In this document: piece by piece, positions 5,843-8,983 of the stretch | How the letters are laid out: every line of letters begins with the position of its first letter | How positions within the stretch are numbered: the stretch's first letter is position 1 | From: a bacterium | Lineage (GTDB): Bacteria; Chloroflexota; Dehalococcoidia; Tepidiformales; Tepidiformaceae | Assembly (NCBI GenBank): GCA_945861295.1 | Contig: CAMAUF010000061.1 | Location: forward strand, 1 to 8,983 | Reading direction: 5' to 3' | Length of the DNA stretch: 8,983 nt | Notes under the pieces: generated by a model | Databases searched by the model: none | Seen by the model: only the letters and a program-made list of their open reading frames with translations | What the model was told of the DNA's origin: nothing | Translations under genes and position numbers: made by a program

Positions 5843-6730
5843 TTAAGCGCCCTCGCTCAAGGGCACGTTGAACCATGCTTCCTGAATCGGGCCTTCCAAG
5901 GTGATCTGGAACGGACCCAAATTTACGGACCATCTCGGCGTGTTATCGCGGACGAGGATCATCCCCTCGCCTACCACGCCGCTCTTGAGACGATCTTTGC
6001 CTTCCTGCGTACCCTCGCTTGGGTTGCCCGCGCTTCCGTTCAACGGCGGCGTCACGAGAAAGACCGTGACCAACTCCTGGTCAATGAAGACTTGGACGTC
6101 GCCGCCGTCGTCTTTGCCGCAGACCCAGTAAATCGAGATGGGCCGAACCCGTGGTGGGGTCACAAATCGAGCGGTCCGCAGATCGTCGCCTTGCACCTGA
6201 AGCTCAAGTCTCACGGCGGCGCCTTGCGGGCCGATTTGCGTGTTCGTATTCGACTGAAGGAAGAGCATCGCCTCGAACGCCTCGAGGTATCCCCGCGCGA
6301 CGACCCGTTCGAACTTCCGCCCGAATCGGGTGCTCGTCGTTGCTATCTTCGCAATATCGCCAATATCAGGGCTGCCGTCGCCGTCCTGATCGTAGGTCAG
6401 CTCAAGGACCCGAAAGAAATCAGATGACGTACCAGCGGGTGGGAACCAGTCGGCATCCAGGTGTGCCTTGAAGTTGCCAAAGTTGTCGCGAGGCACTGGA
6501 AAAGTGGCGTGGAACGTTTGGGAAAACTCGCGGTAGAGGTCGCTCAGTTGGGCTGGCTTTGGAGTGCCAGCAGCCATCCACTCTGGCATTGGAGCAGGAG
6601 CATCAAGAAACCATCTCAGATACTGAACCATTGCGAAGGTGAACTCTGGGTGATAGTTCCAGAATCTCTCCTGACCGCGATACTGATTCCCGCGATACAC
6701 GATTGTCGGCATGCCACCAGGGTCACCCAC
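5843..6730 (-). CDS. Hypothetical protein, 295 aa, with a dockerin/EF-hand-like calcium-binding loop
   Basis: The family is not recognised. The start is the GTG at 6728-6730, with GAGGA 6 nt upstream (6737-6741); an in-frame ATG six codons later (6710-6712) lacks a comparable ribosome-binding site. No signal peptide or membrane segment is seen. Residues 20-55 are rich in aromatics (ERFWNYHPEFTFAMVQYLRW). Residues 114-125 read D-Q-D-G-D-G-S-P-D-I-G-D, matching the loop pattern D-x-[DN]-x-D-G-x-x-[DN]-x-x-[DE] of dockerin repeats and EF-hands, and are followed by a helix (IGDIAKIATTSTRF). Only one such loop is present. The second half (170-295) looks like alternating beta strands, including AVRLELQVQ, ISIYWV, VQVFIDQELVTVFLV and FQITLEG. 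GC content is clearly below that of the flanking regions. It is the first gene of a putative two-gene operon behind a CRP-like site and a sigma-70-type promoter. Confidence 0.72.
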   Translation of the reverse strand: MGDPGGMPTIVYRGNQYRGQERFWNYHPEFTFAMVQYLRWFLDAPAPMPEWMAAGTPKPAQLSDLYREFSQTFHATFPVPRDNFGNFKAHLDADWFPPAGTSSDFFRVLELTYDQDGDGSPDIGDIAKIATTSTRFGRKFERVVARGYLEAFEAMLFLQSNTNTQIGPQGAAVRLELQVQGDDLRTARFVTPPRVRPISIYWVCGKDDGGDVQVFIDQELVTVFLVTPPLNGSAGNPSEGTQEGKDRLKSGVVGEGMILVRDNTPRWSVNLGPFQITLEGPIQEAWFNVPLSEGA

Positions 6731-6736
6731 GACGTT

Positions 6737-6741
6737 TCCTC
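6737..6741 (-). promoter_or_regulatory. Shine-Dalgarno GAGGA supporting the GTG start of the 295-aa gene
   Basis: On the minus strand GAGGA is followed by AACGTC and then GTG. The 6-nt spacing favours the GTG at 6730 over the ATG at 6712. The site falls within the short leader predicted from the promoter at 6763-6791. Confidence 0.6.
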
Positions 6742-6762
6742 TGCCCAGGTTCGGGCACGGCG

Positions 6763-6791
6763 ACTATGGCTCATGCTGCTTGCCGCGTCAA
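6763..6791 (-). promoter_or_regulatory. Sigma-70-type promoter (TTGACG - 17 nt - CATAGT) for the two hypothetical genes
   Basis: Reading the minus strand, TTGACG (6791-6786, 5 of 6 matches to TTGACA) is followed by exactly 17 nt and then CATAGT (6768-6763, 4 of 6 matches to TATAAT). The predicted transcription start is near 6756, giving a leader of about 26 nt that contains the Shine-Dalgarno sequence before GTG at 6730. The CRP-like palindrome at 6798-6819 is centred about 52 nt upstream of the predicted start. The coherent geometry of operator, -35, -10, SD and start supports the call. It has not been tested against a scored promoter model. Confidence 0.55.
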
Positions 6792-6797
6792 GAGGGC

Positions 6798-6819
6798 TTG
6801 TGTGAGCTACTTCACACAA
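6798..6819. promoter_or_regulatory. Perfect CRP/GlxR-like palindrome TTGTGTGA-N6-TCACACAA
   Basis: Two perfect 8-bp arms are separated by 6 nt (GCTACT on the plus strand). Inside them is the exact TGTGA-N6-TCACA consensus of the CRP/FNR superfamily (E. coli CRP, mycobacterial Crp, corynebacterial GlxR). The right arm includes the TGA stop of the cyclase gene (6812-6814), while the rest lies in the 81-nt gap before the 295-aa gene. It is immediately upstream of a -35 box reading the same way. As an RNA it could also fold into an 8-bp hairpin, but no U-run follows, so a terminator role is unlikely. Binding by a cAMP-responsive protein is inferred from the consensus. Confidence 0.65.
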
Positions 6820-8983
6820 CGCGGCTTTGGATCGAATAAAGTCGCGCCGGCGCCTCCAACCCTTTGAGCACGAACAACCCTCGCGCCGCGATGGCAAAGC
6901 GCTCCGCCCCGGCCGCCTCGTCCAGGACATCCTCAGTCACCAAGATTTCGCCTCCGCTAGCCTGGGCGCAAACGCGCGCGGCCGTGGTAACCGCCAGCCC
7001 GAAATAGTCAAGGCGTCCGTCAGCGCCGCGCTGTTCATAGGCGCCGCCAACGTGCAGCCCGACTCTCACACCTATCAGTACTCCGCCCACCTCATCGGAC
7101 ACGTTCTGAATCGCCAGGCCGCAGGCAAGTGCGGCTGACGGACGCGGGAACGCGGCGAAGGTCCCGTCTCCCATCGTCTTGATGGAGCGCCCGCCATGCC
7201 GCCGGACCTCCCGGTCGATGCGGGCATTGTGCTGCAGCACGAACTGAGCCCAGGCCGCGTCACCGACGGCGGCGTTGATTGGCGTAGACCCGACGATGTC
7301 CGCAAACAGGAACGTCATGGGCGTGACCGGGTGCAACTCGGCGACGGGTTCGGCTGCGGGCGGGATCAACTGCCGAGCTTCGAGCCATCTCAGCGCGTCG
7401 TCGCGGTCCCGAATGCCGAGCTCGGCTTCAATCCGCTCAACCGCGACGCCGACCGTAGCTGGGCTCACCAAGAGCGTCTCCGAGATGCTCTCCTGTGGCG
7501 CCCCCCGGGCGATCTCGCAGAGGATCTGAAAGCGGAGGTCCCCGCCTGGCCCAGCGATGATGGCAGGCGACAGGCCAGCCTCCCGTCCAGGCGCCCCGAG
7601 CGCCGCTTCCTCGTCCCGGTAGAACGCCCCCAGCCCGAGTTCGTCGATGAGTTGCTCGGCTTCCTCTCGCGCAGGCCCGGTAATGGCCGCCCGCCCCGCG
7701 GCACGGGATCGGCGCGCCTTGACCAGCAGCAACCGCACAAGGTCGGGCTTGGCGCCGATCTCTCTCGCCTCTCGTTCAGCCACAAGAAGCAGTGCGTCCA
7801 GCGCTTCGCCGCCCCCGAGCACTTCGAGGAGGCCCGCGATCAGCCCCTTGATGAGCAGGCCGGGATTTGGCGCCACAATCACTCCACGAGCCGAAGCCTC
7901 CTCCAACTGCGGCAACACGGCGCGGGCCAGGACCTCGCTTCGAGCGACGATCGCGACAAATCCACGGACGGCGATGAATGGCAAACTCGCGTTCGTGAGC
8001 GGGACCGTCCAAGTCATGCGCTCAGGATTGCCCTCGATCTCCTGCCGGACCGTCGCGGCCTCGCCGCAAAGGGCTCGCACCATGAGTTCGTACGGCGCCG
8101 CGCCCCGCTCACTGACAAGTGGTGGCAACTTCGCGACCGCGTCCAGGGCTGCCGCGCGTTGGCCGCGCTGGGCGCGCGCGAGGGCGAGCGCCGAGTACAA
8201 CGGCGGCCCCGCCCAGGCGAACTCAGATCGGTTCAGTGCCGTCCGTGCGAGGCGCGCACGACGCTCGACTTCGTCAAACCGGCCCAGCGCGCACGCAATG
8301 GCTGCGCCCCACGCGTTGGTCGATGCGACGATGGCCCAATCGCCGATCGCCGTGGCATGCGCGGAAGCGGTGGCGGCGCCCACGAGCGCCTCTTCAAGCT
8401 CGCCAATTCCCGCGAGGGCGACCGGGAGGTTTTGCAGGCCCCAGCCTTGGAACCACGGGTCTGCGAGCTCATTGGCTCGCCGAATCGTTTCGGCGTATTG
8501 CTCGGCGGCGCCCTTCCAGTCGAGACGGAGCGCCAGTCCGAGCCCCAAGGAAAAGCTCGCGTGCCACGCGGCGCGACGATTTCCATGGAGTTCCGCGAGA
8601 GCGAACGCCTCCCGCGCCGCCCCCTCTGACGACGGGTCCTGCGCTCGATAGAGCGCCTCGGCCCAAATAGCCTTGACCTTGGAAAGCGACGCAGGGTCGG
8701 AATCTGCCGCCTCCTCGAACTCCCGGAACCGCTCAACCTGGAACGTCGGCCGTTCCGTGAATCCCACGTGAGAGACGTCGATCCGGATTCGACCCTCCAG
8801 GGCGGCGCCCCAGCCAACGGTATCGCCCAATGACCGGAATCGGTCGATCGCCTCATCGAATCGCGGCGTGCTCGAACGGAAGTCCATGTTCCGGTAGTGA
8901 GCGTTGCCGCTGTCGAGGACGAGCGCAGCCTTATCGTCGTCTCCCAAGGCCGCCACAAAGTCGGCACATCCCAGGGCCAGGTC
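6812..8983 (-). CDS. TPR-LuxR HTH-class III adenylate/guanylate cyclase multidomain regulator (5' end outside window)
   Basis: The frame stays open to the window edge: nine sense codons (D-L-A-L-G-C-A-D-F) precede the GTG at 8954-8956, so that GTG is probably internal and the gene is cut off. Numbering here counts that GTG as 1. Residues 1-450 are Ala/Leu-rich helical hairpins of TPR type, as in large ATP-binding LuxR (LAL/MalT-like) regulators; any N-terminal ATPase or other domain would lie outside. Residues about 475-528 form a LuxR-type helix-turn-helix (LVSPATVGVAVERIEAELGI). Residues 547-712 form a class III cyclase domain that makes cAMP or cGMP. Metal-binding D553 (FADIVGST) and D597 (MGDGTF), substrate-specifying K593 and D650 (LDYFG), and R661 (AAR) are present. 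The usual VNxAAR motif reads VTTAAR, so the transition-state Asn is Thr657. The stop lies inside the CRP-like palindrome. Cyclase activity is therefore plausible but not certain. Confidence 0.88.
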   Translation of the reverse strand, partial: DLALGCADFVAALGDDDKAALVLDSGNAHYRNMDFRSSTPRFDEAIDRFRSLGDTVGWGAALEGRIRIDVSHVGFTERPTFQVERFREFEEAADSDPASLSKVKAIWAEALYRAQDPSSEGAAREAFALAELHGNRRAAWHASFSLGLGLALRLDWKGAAEQYAETIRRANELADPWFQGWGLQNLPVALAGIGELEEALVGAATASAHATAIGDWAIVASTNAWGAAIACALGRFDEVERRARLARTALNRSEFAWAGPPLYSALALARAQRGQRAAALDAVAKLPPLVSERGAAPYELMVRALCGEAATVRQEIEGNPERMTWTVPLTNASLPFIAVRGFVAIVARSEVLARAVLPQLEEASARGVIVAPNPGLLIKGLIAGLLEVLGGGEALDALLLVAEREAREIGAKPDLVRLLLVKARRSRAAGRAAITGPAREEAEQLIDELGLGAFYRDEEAALGAPGREAGLSPAIIAGPGGDLRFQILCEIARGAPQESISETLLVSPATVGVAVERIEAELGIRDRDDALRWLEARQLIPPAAEPVAELHPVTPMTFLFADIVGSTPINAAVGDAAWAQFVLQHNARIDREVRRHGGRSIKTMGDGTFAAFPRPSAALACGLAIQNVSDEVGGVLIGVRVGLHVGGAYEQRGADGRLDYFGLAVTTAARVCAQASGGEILVTEDVLDEAAGAERFAIAARGLFVLKGLEAPARLYSIQSRVV

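Noticed and set aside
6798..6819. Intrinsic terminator of the cyclase gene
   Set aside because: The 8-bp stem is AT-containing and is followed by GCCCTC rather than a U-run. The exact CRP consensus and the adjacent -35 box fit an operator better.
7196..8629. 477-codon plus-strand open frame opposite the cyclase regulator
   Set aside because: Arg/Pro-rich translation without domains. The opposite strand carries TPR, HTH and cyclase motifs throughout.
1..8983. CRISPR array, tRNA/rRNA genes, insertion sequences
   Set aside because: No regularly spaced repeats, no cloverleaf-like or rRNA-like sequence and no transposase-like reading frame were seen on either strand.

Overview
The window is a GC-rich bacterial chromosome segment. 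Lines sampled by eye run about 65-73% GC over most genes and about 47-57% in the 5254-6811 stretch. No ribosomal or other taxonomic marker is present. Three features recall Chloroflexota or other GC-rich Terrabacteria-type genomes: an apparently leaderless otsA, a TPR/LuxR/adenylate-cyclase fusion protein, and an OtsA that diverges at usually invariant positions. That placement is a guess.

Layout from left to right. The first 110 bases are the 3' end of a plus-strand membrane protein, probably a chromate transporter (ChrA). It converges on and overlaps by 8 nt a minus-strand pair: a Nudix hydrolase (1437-1907) followed by a CCA-adding/poly(A)-polymerase-type tRNA nucleotidyltransferase (103-1440). 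This pair is joined by an ATGA stop/start overlap. Diverging from it across about 170 nt is a membrane-anchored protein with a degenerate GGDEF domain (2079-2846, plus). A 172-nt gap then leads to a trehalose operon on the plus strand: otsA (3019-4470) and otsB (4464-5252), which overlap by 7 nt. Together they would turn UDP-glucose (or another NDP-glucose) and glucose-6-phosphate into trehalose via trehalose-6-phosphate. OtsB keeps all its HAD motifs. OtsA has Gln where the ribose-binding Glu of the family is expected.

From 5254 to the right edge everything is on the minus strand. The upstream-most gene (6812-8983, cut by the window edge) is a multidomain regulator: TPR-like helical repeats, a LuxR-type helix-turn-helix and a C-terminal class III nucleotidyl cyclase domain. 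Immediately after it come two unrecognised genes (6730-5843 and 5802-5254) of visibly lower GC. One carries a dockerin/EF-hand-like Asp-rich loop.

The most notable feature is a perfect palindrome, TTGTGTGA-N6-TCACACAA, at 6798-6819. It contains the classic CRP/GlxR consensus TGTGA-N6-TCACA, overlaps the stop codon of the cyclase gene, and lies just upstream of a well-spaced sigma-70-type promoter (TTGACG, 17 nt, CATAGT) that reads into the two unknown genes. The simplest inference is that the cyclase makes cAMP, a CRP-family protein senses it, and the two unknown genes are a cAMP-responsive operon beside their own signal generator.

I see no tRNA, rRNA, CRISPR array, insertion sequence or other mobile element. 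There is no gene-free stretch longer than 300 bases.
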